The notes: generated by a model from the letters alone, not told the origin. A DNA stretch of 64,000 nucleotides from Microbacterium sp. Au-Mic1 (GCF_021341785.1 NZ_JAJTTF010000002.1:1-64000); one strand, 5' to 3'; shown: positions 44,053-53,032, counted from the first letter of the stretch. A program made the numbers and translations.

Positions 44053-45060
44053 TCAGCTGCGCGAGGCCTTGGGATCGAGGGCGTCGCGGACCGCGTCGCC
44101 GAGCAGGTTGAAGGCGAGCACGGTGATGACGAGCGCGGTGCCGGGCACGATCAGGAACCAGGGATCGACGAGGTACCAGTTGCCGGACTGCGCGGCGTTG
44201 AGCATCTGCCCCCATGACGGCGTCGGATCCTTGACGCCGACGCCGAGGAAGGAGAGCGCCGCCTCGGCCGAGATGTTGGTCGGGATCATCATCGTCGCGT
44301 AGACGAGGACGACGCCGGACACGTTCGGGATCACCTGCGTGAACAGGATGGTGCGCTTGGAAGCGCCGTAGGAGCGCGCGGCCTCGATGTACTCCTGCTC
44401 ACGGATGCTGAGCACCTGCCCGCGCACGACGCGGGCGAGATACGCCCAGCCGAAGAAGCCGAGGATGATGACCAGCGAGGCGATGGGCACGAAGCTGCCC
44501 TGGCCGAGCGCGGTGCCGCGCAGCCGGGACTGCAGGATCGGGGTGAGCGAGAGCACCAGCAGCAGGTGCGGGAATGCGAGGAACAGGTCGATCAGGCGGC
44601 TGATGACCATGTCCACCTTGCCGCCGAAGAAGCCCGCGGCCGCACCCATGATGGTGCCGAGGACGACGGAGACCAGCGTGGCCAGCAGTGCGATCGTGAG
44701 GGAGACCTGCGCGCCGTAGGCGAGGCGGGCGAAGAGGTCGCGGCCGAGGCCGGGCTCCACGCCGAGCCAGTGCTCGGCCGACGGATACATGAACTGCGGC
44801 AGCGGCAGACCCGGAGTGTTGAAGTTGTCCAGCGTCTCGGGCCCGGTGTGCGTCGTGAACGGATCCTGCCCCTCGAGCGCCGTGAGCAGCGGGGCCAGGA
44901 GCGCGAACAGCACGATCGCGATGACCACGCCGAACGATGCCAGCGCGATGCGACTGCGGCGGATCCGCAGCCATGCGGTGCCCAGCAGCGAGCGGCCGGT
45001 CGCGATCTTCGGGGTGGTGAGGGCCTCGGTGGTAGGGACCGTCGTCAGCGTTTCCGTCAC
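44053..45060 (-). CDS. peptide/opine-type ABC transporter permease (OppC/DppC)
   Basis: 335 residues, with the OppC-type N-terminal segment RIRRSRIALASFGVVIAIV, and the EAA loop EYIEAARSYGASKRTILFTQVIPN. The GTG start at 45060 has AAGGA upstream; the frame upstream to 45207 runs through the operator region and is not coding. First gene of the seven-gene operon controlled at 45098-45129. Confidence 0.93.
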   Translation of the reverse strand: MTETLTTVPTTEALTTPKIATGRSLLGTAWLRIRRSRIALASFGVVIAIVLFALLAPLLTALEGQDPFTTHTGPETLDNFNTPGLPLPQFMYPSAEHWLGVEPGLGRDLFARLAYGAQVSLTIALLATLVSVVLGTIMGAAAGFFGGKVDMVISRLIDLFLAFPHLLLVLSLTPILQSRLRGTALGQGSFVPIASLVIILGFFGWAYLARVVRGQVLSIREQEYIEAARSYGASKRTILFTQVIPNVSGVVLVYATMMIPTNISAEAALSFLGVGVKDPTPSWGQMLNAAQSGNWYLVDPWFLIVPGTALVITVLAFNLLGDAVRDALDPKASRS

Positions 45061-45097
45061 GATCTTCCTTGATGGTCTGGAAAGGGGGTCCTCGGAA

Positions 45098-45202
45098 TTG
45101 TATACCAGCATCGAAGGATTTGTATACCAACGGTCGATCACGGCCGAAAGTCTGGCGTGCGGGTTGCCGCTCTGAATCGAGATCGATAGATTTTGGATAC
45201 CA
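45098..45202. promoter_or_regulatory. divergent promoter region with GntR (FadR-type) operators
   Basis: TTGTATACCA occurs at 45098-45107 and 45120-45129, 22 bp (two turns) apart, and a weaker TTGGATACCA at 45193-45202. They fit the FadR-subfamily pattern with the GTATAC core. The copies cover the TATACA -10-like sequences of the minus-strand operon; the third lies 28 nt before the amidohydrolase start. The GntR gene at 46702 is the likely binder of both. Confidence 0.75.
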
Positions 45203-45230
45203 ATCACCCCAGTTCGAGGAATGGAACCCC

Positions 45231-46718
45231 GTGCGCACCCTGATCACCGCCGATCACGTCCTGGCCTTCGACGGCACCTCGCACACCGAGCTCCGCGATG
45301 GCGCGGTGCTCGTGGAGGACGACCGCATCGCTTTCGTGGGGCCGCGCGCCGAAGCGCCTCAGGATGCCGACCGCTCGGTGGAGCTCGGCGAGAGCCTGCT
45401 GATGCCGGGGTTGATCGACCTCGACGCCCTCACCGACATCGACCACCTCATCCTCGACTCCTGGTCGGCGCCGGAGCATGCTCGTCGCCTGCAGTGGTCG
45501 GCGGACTGGTTCGCACGGCGGCAGCACGTGTTCAGCACGGAGCAGCGCCGCCGGATCAGGGAGATCGCGCTCGTGCAGCTCGCCCTCCACGGCATCACGA
45601 GTTACATGCCCATCGCGTCCGAGGTGCACTCCGCCTGGGCGGAGACCGCGGACGACTTCTACGCCATGGCGGAGTTCTCCCGCGCCCTCGGACTGCGCGG
45701 GTTCCTCGGCCCCTCGTATCGCTCCGGGGTCAACGTCGTGCAGGACGGACGACGCGCGCTCCTCTTCGACGAGCCGGAGGGCGCGGCTGGTCTCGCGGAC
45801 GCGATCCGGTTCCATGACACGCTGCGTTCCTGGGCGGATCCGCTTCTCACTCCGGTCTTCCTGCCGTGCCGGATCGAGACGCTGACCCCCGCGCTGCTGG
45901 CGGCGACCGCGGATGCGGCCAGGGAGCGGGGCGCCCTGGTGCGCCTGCACGCCCTGCAGGGCGACTTCGAGCGTGACTGGATCCTCGAGCAGTACGGATG
46001 CACGCCGCTCGAGCTGATCCGTCGCCAGGGTCTGCTCGACGACCGTCTGATCATCCCGCACGGCGTCTTCCTCGACGTCAATCCCCGGGTGTGGGGCGAG
46101 GACCGAGGAGACCTCGCGACCCTGGTCGACGCCGGGGTCTCGATCGTGCACTGCCCGCTCACGAACGCGCGGTACGGATCCGAGCTGGAGACGTTCGGCC
46201 GCTACCGGGACGCCGGGGTGAACATCTCGCTCGGCACGGACTCGTTCCCGCCCGATCTGATCCGCGGCATCGATACGGGCGTCTCCGTCGCGAAGGTGCA
46301 GAACCACTCGCTCGCCGCCGGAGATCTCGCGGGCTACGTGGAGGCGGCGACGCTCGGCGGTGCCCGCGCTCTGCACCGGCCCGACCTCGGTCGCATCGCC
46401 GAAGGCTCCGCGGCCGACCTCACCGCGTTCCGGCTCTCCGACGTGCGGTTCGGCCCGATCGAGGACCCGCTGCGCAATCTGGTGCTCGCCGGGAGCGCAC
46501 GCGACGCGTGCCTTACGATGGTCGCGGGCAGGGTCGTCATGCGAGACGGTGCGATCGACGGGGTCGACCTCGATGCCGTCCGCGCGGACTCGCAGGTCCT
46601 GTTCGACATCATGCGCGCCGGTTACGACGAGCGCGACCACCTGGGTGGCGGCGGGCTGTTCCCGCCGGTGTTCCCGCTTGCGGGGGAGGAGATGACGGTC
46701 GATGGAGCCCGCTCCTGA
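45231..46718 (+). CDS. atypical amidohydrolase lacking the HxH motif
   Basis: 495 residues of the COG0402 amidohydrolase superfamily (guanine-deaminase/chlorohydrolase-like). Where MPGLINxHxH is usual, the sequence reads MPGLIDLDALTDIDHL, so the first metal pair is replaced by Asp residues. Later ligand positions are kept: HALQG, LIIPHGVFL and LGTDSFPPDL. It may bind one metal only or use a different chemistry. GTG 45231 is preceded by CGAGGA. It diverges from the importer operon and overlaps the GntR gene by 17 nt, implying joint regulation. Confidence 0.82.
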   Translation: MRTLITADHVLAFDGTSHTELRDGAVLVEDDRIAFVGPRAEAPQDADRSVELGESLLMPGLIDLDALTDIDHLILDSWSAPEHARRLQWSADWFARRQHVFSTEQRRRIREIALVQLALHGITSYMPIASEVHSAWAETADDFYAMAEFSRALGLRGFLGPSYRSGVNVVQDGRRALLFDEPEGAAGLADAIRFHDTLRSWADPLLTPVFLPCRIETLTPALLAATADAARERGALVRLHALQGDFERDWILEQYGCTPLELIRRQGLLDDRLIIPHGVFLDVNPRVWGEDRGDLATLVDAGVSIVHCPLTNARYGSELETFGRYRDAGVNISLGTDSFPPDLIRGIDTGVSVAKVQNHSLAAGDLAGYVEAATLGGARALHRPDLGRIAEGSAADLTAFRLSDVRFGPIEDPLRNLVLAGSARDACLTMVAGRVVMRDGAIDGVDLDAVRADSQVLFDIMRAGYDERDHLGGGGLFPPVFPLAGEEMTVDGARS

Positions 46719-47367
46719 GTCGGACGGCGCCGCGCTCGCGCTCGCGGACCGCGTCTACCGCGATCTGCTCCGGGAGATCATCGACGGCGGGGTCGAGCCC
46801 GGCGCCTGGCTGAAGGAGCGCGAGCTCTCCGAGCGCTTCGAGGTGTCCCGCATTCCGGTGCGCCAGGCGCTGCAGCGGTTGGAGGCCGAGGGCTTCGTGA
46901 TGACGTCGAGGCATCGCGGCGCCAGCGTGACGCCGCTGACCCGCGCCGACATCCACGACCTGTTCGACACCCGGCTCTGCTTCGAGCCGTTCGCCGCACA
47001 GCGCGCAGCGGAGCGCGTGCACGACGGCGTCGAGAGCGTCGACCGGCTCCGAGCGCTGCACGAGGATGCATCCGTCGTCGACGCGGAGGCGGCGCGCGCC
47101 GCGAGTCTCGACTTCCATTCCGAGATCGTCCGGCTCAGCGGCAGCCGGCTGCTGCTGCGCAGCCTGGGTCCGCTCGTCGGCCGGATGGAGTGGGTGTTCC
47201 GGCTCACCCGCGAGACGAGGGACAGCGAGCAGACGGATGAGCACGTGGAACTCGTCGAGTCGATCGCGCATGGTCGCGGACCCCTCGCGGCGGCACAGAT
47301 GTACGCGCACATCGAGATGAGCCGGGAGCCCGTCCTCGCGCAGCTGGACGGCGTGCTCGAGAACTGA
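46702..47367 (+). CDS. GntR-family regulator, FCD subfamily
   Basis: 221 residues: an N-terminal winged helix (LKERELSERFEVSRIPVRQALQRLEAEGFV) and a C-terminal FCD domain with metal or acid-binding residues in DFHSEI and EHVELVESI. FCD regulators typically sense organic acids or amino-sugar-like metabolites. It overlaps the amidohydrolase by 17 nt and most likely controls the divergent region at 45098-45202. Repressor or activator is undecided. Confidence 0.92.
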   Translation: MEPAPESDGAALALADRVYRDLLREIIDGGVEPGAWLKERELSERFEVSRIPVRQALQRLEAEGFVMTSRHRGASVTPLTRADIHDLFDTRLCFEPFAAQRAAERVHDGVESVDRLRALHEDASVVDAEAARAASLDFHSEIVRLSGSRLLLRSLGPLVGRMEWVFRLTRETRDSEQTDEHVELVESIAHGRGPLAAAQMYAHIEMSREPVLAQLDGVLEN

Positions 47368-47417
47368 GGCACACGCGCCTGGTGGCGCGGCGCCGACGCC
47401 TCTGCCTTCGTCCGCGG

Positions 47418-48422
47418 TCAGGCGGGGGCGGCCACGAGATCCGCGTGGTGGATCGCCGCCACGTCCGGATGCGCACGCAGGCGCGACTTCAGCGCGTTCT
47501 CGCCGTACAGCGCATGGATCGGGTTGGAAGGATCCTTGGTGACGCCGCGCGCCTGCGCGGCCAGCTCCGCCGGCAGGTCGATCAGCGGCAGGCGCGCATC
47601 GAGCGCCGGGTTGAAGAAGAACGGGATCGAGATCCGCTCGTCCGGCGCCTGCGGGGACACGACCCGGTGGTTGGTCGCCTTGAGATAGCCGTCCGTCGCG
47701 TACTCGAGCAACTCGCCGATGTTGACCACGAAGGCGCCGTCGACCGGGGGAGCGTCGACCCAGGCGCCGTCGCGCTCGACCTGGAGGCCGCCTTTGCCCG
47801 GCTCGACCCAGAGCAGCGTCAGCACGCCCGAGTCCTTGTGGGCTCCGACGCCCTGCTGAGGCTCGGGCTCGTGGGTGCCGGGGTAGCGGACGATCTTGAT
47901 CAGCGTGGACGGGTCGCCGAAGTTCTGCTCGAAGTAGGTCTCCTCGGCGCCGAGCGCCAGCGCCCAGGCACGCAGGAGCTTGCGGGCTACTCCGGAGAGA
48001 TGCTCGTGCCACTCCGCGACGACGTCGCGCAGCTCGGGCTGGGCGTCGGGCCACAGGTTCGGGCCGATGAGGCGGTTGTAACCCGGGCCGCCGTCGACAG
48101 CCTCGCGCTCCGGACCGATGTCGATCTGCTCGCGCCAGTCCACGGCGCCCTGGGTGCGTTCTCCGCCGATCCGCGTGTAGCCGCGGAAGTGCGGGCTCTT
48201 CACGTTCTCGATCGCGAGCTTGTCCTCCTCCGGCAGCGCGAAGAAGTCCTTCGCCGCCTGGTGCAGTCGCTTCTCGAGCTCGGGCGTCACGCCCGTCCCG
48301 GTCAAGTAGAAGAAGCCCACGTCGTGGGTCGCTGCGCGCAGGTCGTCTCGGAACGCGGCGGCGGTCTCGGCGCCCGCATCGAGCCGGGACAGGTCAAGGA
48401 TCGGGAGATTCAGATCGGCCAT
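47418..48422 (-). CDS. isopenicillin N synthase-family Fe(II)/2-oxoglutarate dioxygenase
   Basis: 334 residues: N-terminal DIOX_N region (LPILDLSRLDAG), catalytic His-x-Asp in GVGAHKDSGVLTLLW, distal His in KATNHRVVSP, and Arg-x-Ser in DERISIPFFF. It hydroxylates or otherwise oxidises a small substrate. The family includes thymine-7-hydroxylase, which is of interest beside the deaminase-like locus, but this is only suggestive. TAGCCT (48434-48429) is 6 nt before the ATG, so it is probably leaderless and not in the GntR operon. Confidence 0.88.
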   Translation of the reverse strand: MADLNLPILDLSRLDAGAETAAAFRDDLRAATHDVGFFYLTGTGVTPELEKRLHQAAKDFFALPEEDKLAIENVKSPHFRGYTRIGGERTQGAVDWREQIDIGPEREAVDGGPGYNRLIGPNLWPDAQPELRDVVAEWHEHLSGVARKLLRAWALALGAEETYFEQNFGDPSTLIKIVRYPGTHEPEPQQGVGAHKDSGVLTLLWVEPGKGGLQVERDGAWVDAPPVDGAFVVNIGELLEYATDGYLKATNHRVVSPQAPDERISIPFFFNPALDARLPLIDLPAELAAQARGVTKDPSNPIHALYGENALKSRLRAHPDVAAIHHADLVAAPA

Positions 48423-48531
48423 GAGGCGAGGCTAGAACCGGCGCGGAGGTGAGCGGCCGTTTGTTGCCGAGGATTACCGGGACCGGATCCGTCCCGGAGC
48501 TCACCGTTTCGGGAGGGTCGAGGCCGGATGC

Positions 48532-48563
48532 TAGAGTCATCGAGGTAAGGGATGCCTTACCTC
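48532..48563 (+). promoter_or_regulatory. efeUOB promoter with a DtxR/IdeR-like iron box
   Basis: TAGAGT (48532-48537) is the candidate -10. Immediately after it is a perfect 9-bp inverted repeat GAGGTAAGG / CCTTACCTC with a 4-nt centre (48542-48563). The AGGTAAGG arms match half-sites of DtxR/IdeR boxes. Its position at the transcription start means iron-loaded repressor would block initiation. Confidence 0.72.
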
Positions 48564-48588
48564 ACAACTTCTCCCGGAAAAGCTCCTC

Positions 48589-49587
48589 GTGCTCGCCACC
48601 TTCCTCATCGGCCTCCGTGAAGGCCTCGAAGCCGCGCTCGTCGTCGGCATCCTCGTCGCCTACCTGAAGCGGCTCGATCGCAAGGACGTGCTGCCGCGGC
48701 TGTGGACCGGTGTCGGCGCCGCCGTCCTGCTGGCCCTCGTGATCGGCGCGGTGCTGACCTTCGGCGCGTACGCGCTCACCTTCCAGGGGCAGGAGATCAT
48801 CGGCGGCACGCTCTCGCTCGTGACCGTCGGGATGGTCACCTGGATGATCTTCTGGATGCGCAAGGCCGGACGCTCTATGAAGGCCACTCTGCAGGGCGGT
48901 GTGGACCGTGCGCTCGAAGCGGGCACCATGTGGGCGCTCGTGCTGGTCGGCTTCGTCTCCGTGGCCCGCGAGGGAGTGGAGACCACTCTGCTGCTGTGGT
49001 CCATGGTCCAGTCCTTCGGCGATGCGCCGTCGGCGATCCTCGGCGCTGCGCTCGGGCTGGTCGTGGCCGTGTTCGCCGGTTGGCTGCTCGCGCGTGGCGC
49101 CGTGAGGCTCGACCTGTCCCGCTTCTTCACGTGGACCGGCGGCTTCCTCGTCATCATCGCCGCGGGCGTGCTCGCCTACGCGCTCAGCGATCTGCAGGAG
49201 GCCGGGGTCGTGCCGGGCCCGTTCACCGCTGCCGCCCCGCTCGATGCCTCCGGCGCCGTGCTCGTGGGCTGGGCCGGCCTGCCGTTCGGGTGGGCTTTCG
49301 ACGTCTCCGCCGCGATCCGCCCCGACAGTGCGCTCGCCGTGCTGCTGCAGGCCACCGTCGGCTTCATGCCGCGGATGAGCTGGTTCCAGGTGATCGCGTG
49401 GCTGCTGTACATCACGATCGTCGGCACGATGTTCGTGCGCGGACTGCGCCGCAGCGCGCCGCGAACGATGCCTTCTTCTACTTCCGTTCACGCAACCGCG
49501 TCCTCCGCGACGCCCGTCGCGACCGAGTCGGCGGCCTCCCGCGCCGCATCCACGACCGTCTCGCCCTCTCCTGAAGGAGCCTCATGA
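48589..49587 (+). CDS. efeU: FTR1-family iron permease EfeU
   Basis: 332 residues, seven helices, with the two REGLE-type ferric-binding motifs: REGLEAALVVG near the N-terminus and REGVETTLLL. A Ser/Thr/Ala-rich cytoplasmic or external tail of about 45 residues follows the last helix. The GTG start is weakly supported by GGAAAAG. With EfeO and EfeB it imports iron, most likely Fe(II) after oxidation. Expression should fall in iron excess, given the iron box. Confidence 0.94.
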   Translation: MLATFLIGLREGLEAALVVGILVAYLKRLDRKDVLPRLWTGVGAAVLLALVIGAVLTFGAYALTFQGQEIIGGTLSLVTVGMVTWMIFWMRKAGRSMKATLQGGVDRALEAGTMWALVLVGFVSVAREGVETTLLLWSMVQSFGDAPSAILGAALGLVVAVFAGWLLARGAVRLDLSRFFTWTGGFLVIIAAGVLAYALSDLQEAGVVPGPFTAAAPLDASGAVLVGWAGLPFGWAFDVSAAIRPDSALAVLLQATVGFMPRMSWFQVIAWLLYITIVGTMFVRGLRRSAPRTMPSSTSVHATASSATPVATESAASRAASTTVSPSPEGAS

Positions 49588-50816
49588 CCATCGCCCGCCG
49601 ACCGATCGCCGTCCTCGGCGCCGTCGCCGCCCTCGGCCTCGCCCTGACGGGGTGCGTCGCCAAGTCCGACGTCGCCGCCGGCGGGCGCCTGACCGTCTCG
49701 TCCACGGCCGATGCGTGCAGCGTCTCCGCCGCGACGGCGACCAGCGGCACGCTCGCCTTCGACGTGAGCAACAAGGGCGACGAGGTGACCGAGTTCTATC
49801 TGCTCGCCGAGGACGGCGTGCGGATCGTGGGCGAGGTCGAGAACGTGGCGCCCGGCGCGTCGCGCACCCTCACCGTCGTCGCCCAGCCGGGCACCTACTT
49901 CACCGTGTGCAAGCCGGGGATGATCGGAGCCGGAGTCGGCAAGACCGCTTTCGCCGTGAGCGGCGAGAAGGTCGCCGAGGCCGGGGGCGATGCCGCGCAG
50001 AAGAAGAAGGCCGTCGATCTCTACGCCGCCTTCGTGAAGGATCAGGTAGGACAGCTGCTTCCCGCGGCCAAGACTTTCGCGGACGCCTACCGCAACGGCG
50101 ACGACGCGACCGCCAAGGCGCAGTTCTCCGTGGTGCGCTCCTACTACGAGCGCATCGAGCCGGTCGCCGACAAGCTCGGCACGCTGGATCCGCGTCTCGA
50201 CTTCCGCGAGCTCGACGCCAAGGCCGAGGGCCTCGACTGGACCGGTTTCCACCGCATCGAGAAGGATCTCTGGGTGCCGGCAGCCGGCGCGATGAACTCC
50301 GACGGCACCACCGCCGCGAACCTGGATTGGGCTCCGTCCACCCCCGAGCAGCGCGGCGCCTTCGCCGACAAGCTCCTCGCCGACCTGCAGGAGCTGTACG
50401 ACCACGTGCACTCCGACACCTTCGTGAAGGATCTGGACGCCCAGGGCATCGCCGGCATCTCGAACGGAGCGATCTCGCTGTTGGACGAGGTCGCCAACGG
50501 CAAGATCACGGGCGAGGAGGACTGGTGGTCCGGCACGGACCTCTCCGATTTCGCCGCGAACGTCGAGGGCTCGAAGATGGCGTTCTCGCTGGTGCGCGAC
50601 TTCGCGGACGGCAAGGGTGATGAGGGCAAGAAGCTGGTGGCGCAGATCGACCGCGGCTTCTCCGCCCTCGAGGCCGAGCTCGCGGTTCACGGATCGCTGA
50701 ACGACGGCTTCGCGCCGTACTCCACGGTCGCCGAGACCCAGAAGCGCGACCTCACCGACCTGCTGAACGCGCTCGCCGAGCCGCTCTCCAAGCTCACCAG
50801 CACGATTCTCGGCTGA
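49584..50816 (+). CDS. efeO: iron uptake lipoprotein EfeO
   Basis: 410 residues: lipobox LTGC near residue 24, a cupredoxin-like N-terminal domain (EFYLLAEDGVRIVGEVENVAPG, then GTYFTVCKPG), and a peptidase M75/imelysin-like domain with HRIEKDLW (HxxE). It should capture iron and pass it to EfeU. It overlaps efeU by ATGA and shares one base with efeB (TGATG). Confidence 0.94.
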   Translation: MTIARRPIAVLGAVAALGLALTGCVAKSDVAAGGRLTVSSTADACSVSAATATSGTLAFDVSNKGDEVTEFYLLAEDGVRIVGEVENVAPGASRTLTVVAQPGTYFTVCKPGMIGAGVGKTAFAVSGEKVAEAGGDAAQKKKAVDLYAAFVKDQVGQLLPAAKTFADAYRNGDDATAKAQFSVVRSYYERIEPVADKLGTLDPRLDFRELDAKAEGLDWTGFHRIEKDLWVPAAGAMNSDGTTAANLDWAPSTPEQRGAFADKLLADLQELYDHVHSDTFVKDLDAQGIAGISNGAISLLDEVANGKITGEEDWWSGTDLSDFAANVEGSKMAFSLVRDFADGKGDEGKKLVAQIDRGFSALEAELAVHGSLNDGFAPYSTVAETQKRDLTDLLNALAEPLSKLTSTILG

Positions 50817-52180
50817 TGTCGGATCCTGTCCTGCCCGCCGGCCCTGAGCCGGAAGAGGCTGCCGTCGCCGCGCCGGGCACCGAGTCCGCGGGGATGGAGG
50901 TCGCGGCCGTTGCGGCTCCCGAAGAGCCGGACGGGAGGGCCTCGCGCACCGGCATCAGCCGACGCGGCCTGATCGGCTGGGCGCTCGGCAGCGGCGTCGC
51001 CGGCATCGCCGTCGGCGCAGGAGGTGCCGCTGCGGCTGCGGCGGCGGGCGTGCGGATCGGATCCGCGCCCGTCGACGAGTACGCCTTCGAGGGCGCACAC
51101 CAGGCGGGGATCACCACGCGCGTGCAGGAGCACCTGCACTTCGCGAGCTTCGACATGATGCCGCGTGCGAGCCGCGACGACCTCGTCTCGCTGCTGCAGG
51201 ACTGGAGCTATGCCGCGTCCCGCTTGGCCAAGGGGCTCGACGTCAGCGCCTCCGGCGCGGTCGGCGGCTCGCCCGAGGCGCCGCCGGACGACACGGGGGA
51301 GGCCCAAGGGCTCACCGCTGCGGGGCTCACGATCACGTTCGGGCTCGGTCCTTCACTCTTCCTCGCCGAAGGCGACAGGTTCGGGATCGCCGATCGGCGC
51401 CCGTCCGTGCTCGCCGAGCTGCCGGCCTTCGTCGGGGATGCGCTCGATGCGGGCTACACGGGCGGTGACCTGTGCATCCAGGCCTGCGCGGACGATCCGC
51501 AGGTGGCCGTGCACGCGGTGCGCAACCTCAGCCGGATCGCATTCGGCCGCGCCAGGCTGCGCTGGTCCCAACTCGGCTTCGGGCGCACATCGCGCACCGC
51601 CGCGGACCAGCAGACCCCGCGCAACCTGTTCGGATACAAGGACGGCACTGCGAACATCCTCGCCGACGACGCCGAGGCCCTCGCCGAGCACGTGTGGGTG
51701 GGGGAGAAGGACGAGCCGGCCTGGATGGCCGGCGGCTCCTATCTCGTGGCCCGCAAGATCGCGATGCTCATCGAGACCTGGGACCGGTTGCGCCTGGCCG
51801 AGCAGGACCGCACCATCGGTCGGGCGAAAGGCAGCGGAGCCCCGCTGTCGGGCGGGGACGAATTCGCCGAGCCGTCGTTCCACGGCGGCCGCATCGACGA
51901 CAGCGCACATGTGCGCCTTGCGCATCCGAGCATCAACGACGGCATCCGGATCCTGCGCCGCGGCTACAACTACGTCGACGGGAACAACGAGCTGGGTCGT
52001 CTCGATGCCGGGCTGTACTTCCTGTCCTACCAGCGCTCTCCGGCGCAGTTCATCACGCTGCAGAAGCGGTTGTCGACCGATCTCATGAGCGAGTACATCA
52101 GGCACATCGGGTCCGGGATCTGGGCGATCCCGTCCGGCGCGGAGAAGAACTCCTACGTCGGCGCCGGGCTGTTCGCCTGA
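50816..52180 (+). CDS. efeB: DyP-type peroxidase EfeB
   Basis: 454 residues: a long N-terminus of about 55 residues, a Tat signal (ISRRGLIGWALGSG), then the DyP domain with GYKDGTAN (GxxDG) and the late heme-pocket region HVRLAHPSIN. It is exported folded with heme and helps release or oxidise iron for EfeUO. The unusually long pre-Tat extension is rich in Ala, Glu and Pro; a downstream start cannot be excluded. Confidence 0.94.
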   Translation: MSDPVLPAGPEPEEAAVAAPGTESAGMEVAAVAAPEEPDGRASRTGISRRGLIGWALGSGVAGIAVGAGGAAAAAAAGVRIGSAPVDEYAFEGAHQAGITTRVQEHLHFASFDMMPRASRDDLVSLLQDWSYAASRLAKGLDVSASGAVGGSPEAPPDDTGEAQGLTAAGLTITFGLGPSLFLAEGDRFGIADRRPSVLAELPAFVGDALDAGYTGGDLCIQACADDPQVAVHAVRNLSRIAFGRARLRWSQLGFGRTSRTAADQQTPRNLFGYKDGTANILADDAEALAEHVWVGEKDEPAWMAGGSYLVARKIAMLIETWDRLRLAEQDRTIGRAKGSGAPLSGGDEFAEPSFHGGRIDDSAHVRLAHPSINDGIRILRRGYNYVDGNNELGRLDAGLYFLSYQRSPAQFITLQKRLSTDLMSEYIRHIGSGIWAIPSGAEKNSYVGAGLFA

Positions 52181-52370
52181 GCTCCGGTCCGGTTCTCCCG
52201 GTGCTCCTGCGCTGATCCGCGCATCATCCGATCGGCTGGTCTGCTCCGTCTCTTCGGGCGATGTGCCCTGTCCCGGCCGCGACGAGCATGGGACGTATCG
52301 CACAGACCAGGAGGGCGGAGCCCCGCCTCGAGCGCTCCCGCGCTCCGGTCCCGAGGAGAAGGACACAGCC

Positions 52371-52898
52371 ATGAGCACCATCACGAAGACCCGCACCGTC
52401 ACGATCGCCGCCGGCGCCCTGATCGCCCTCGGCCTGCTCGCCGGATGCAGCGCGACCGGGGCGGTCGACGCGGTTCCCGGCGCGAGCAGCGCCGCGTCGC
52501 AGGAGGCCGAGACGATGACGCCAGCCGAGGTGCTGGCCTCGACCGCGTGGGAGACCACGGGCGCGACGGACGCCGCCGGCAAGGACGTCCCGCTGACCGA
52601 TGACGACGTCAAGAACTTCGTGGGCTGGGCCTACTTCAAGGACGGCGGCACGTTCACCATGTACACCCTCGACGACGCCCCGAAGATGCAGGGCGACTGG
52701 ACCGTCACCCCAGACGGTGCGACTCGACACATCGTCGCCAAGGATGCCGCCGGCGCCACGCTGTTCGAGCGTGACTCCGACATCGTCGCGCTCGACGATG
52801 AGGAGTTCACGTACCGCGTCTTCCCGGACGCGGCGGACAAGAGCGTCTACTTCGACATCATCCACACGCCGACCGACCACACGGAGCCGGCCGTTTGA
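52371..52898 (+). CDS. DUF4822 lipoprotein
   Basis: 175 residues: signal peptide with lipobox LLAGC near residue 26, then a DUF4822 domain (TPAEVLASTAWETT, NFVGWAYFKDGGTFTMYTLDD and KMQGDWTV). The function is unknown; the fold is probably a lipocalin-like barrel on the outer face of the membrane. It has its own start with GAGGAGAAGG and lies 190 nt after efeB, so it need not be in that operon. The gap holds no further recognisable feature. Confidence 0.85.
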   Translation: MSTITKTRTVTIAAGALIALGLLAGCSATGAVDAVPGASSAASQEAETMTPAEVLASTAWETTGATDAAGKDVPLTDDDVKNFVGWAYFKDGGTFTMYTLDDAPKMQGDWTVTPDGATRHIVAKDAAGATLFERDSDIVALDDEEFTYRVFPDAADKSVYFDIIHTPTDHTEPAV

Positions 52899-52913
52899 GT
52901 TCGCGTCCTCGTC

Positions 52914-52946
52914 GGAGCGCCCGTCCCCTCGCGGGGCGGGCGCTCC
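52914..52946 (+). terminator. terminator after the DUF4822 gene
   Basis: Stem GGAGCGCCCG / CGGGCGCTCC plus an inner CCCC/GGGG (52914-52946), with one bulged T. Confidence 0.82.
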
Positions 52947-52992
52947 CGTGTCCGCGGATCCCTGGCCGATCTCGCGGAACCCGGGAATACTT

Positions 52993-53032
52993 CTGACAGG
53001 CGGGTGTTTCACCAGATATATTCAAGTGAATA
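52993..53032 (+). promoter_or_regulatory. promoter of the monooxygenase-reductase pair with a MarR-type palindrome
   Basis: CTGACA (52993-52998) and TATATT (53017-53022) are 18 nt apart. TATTCAAGTGAATA (53019-53032) is a dyad over the -10 and start region. The core matches the yceI palindrome at 29447-29460. Confidence 0.68.
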
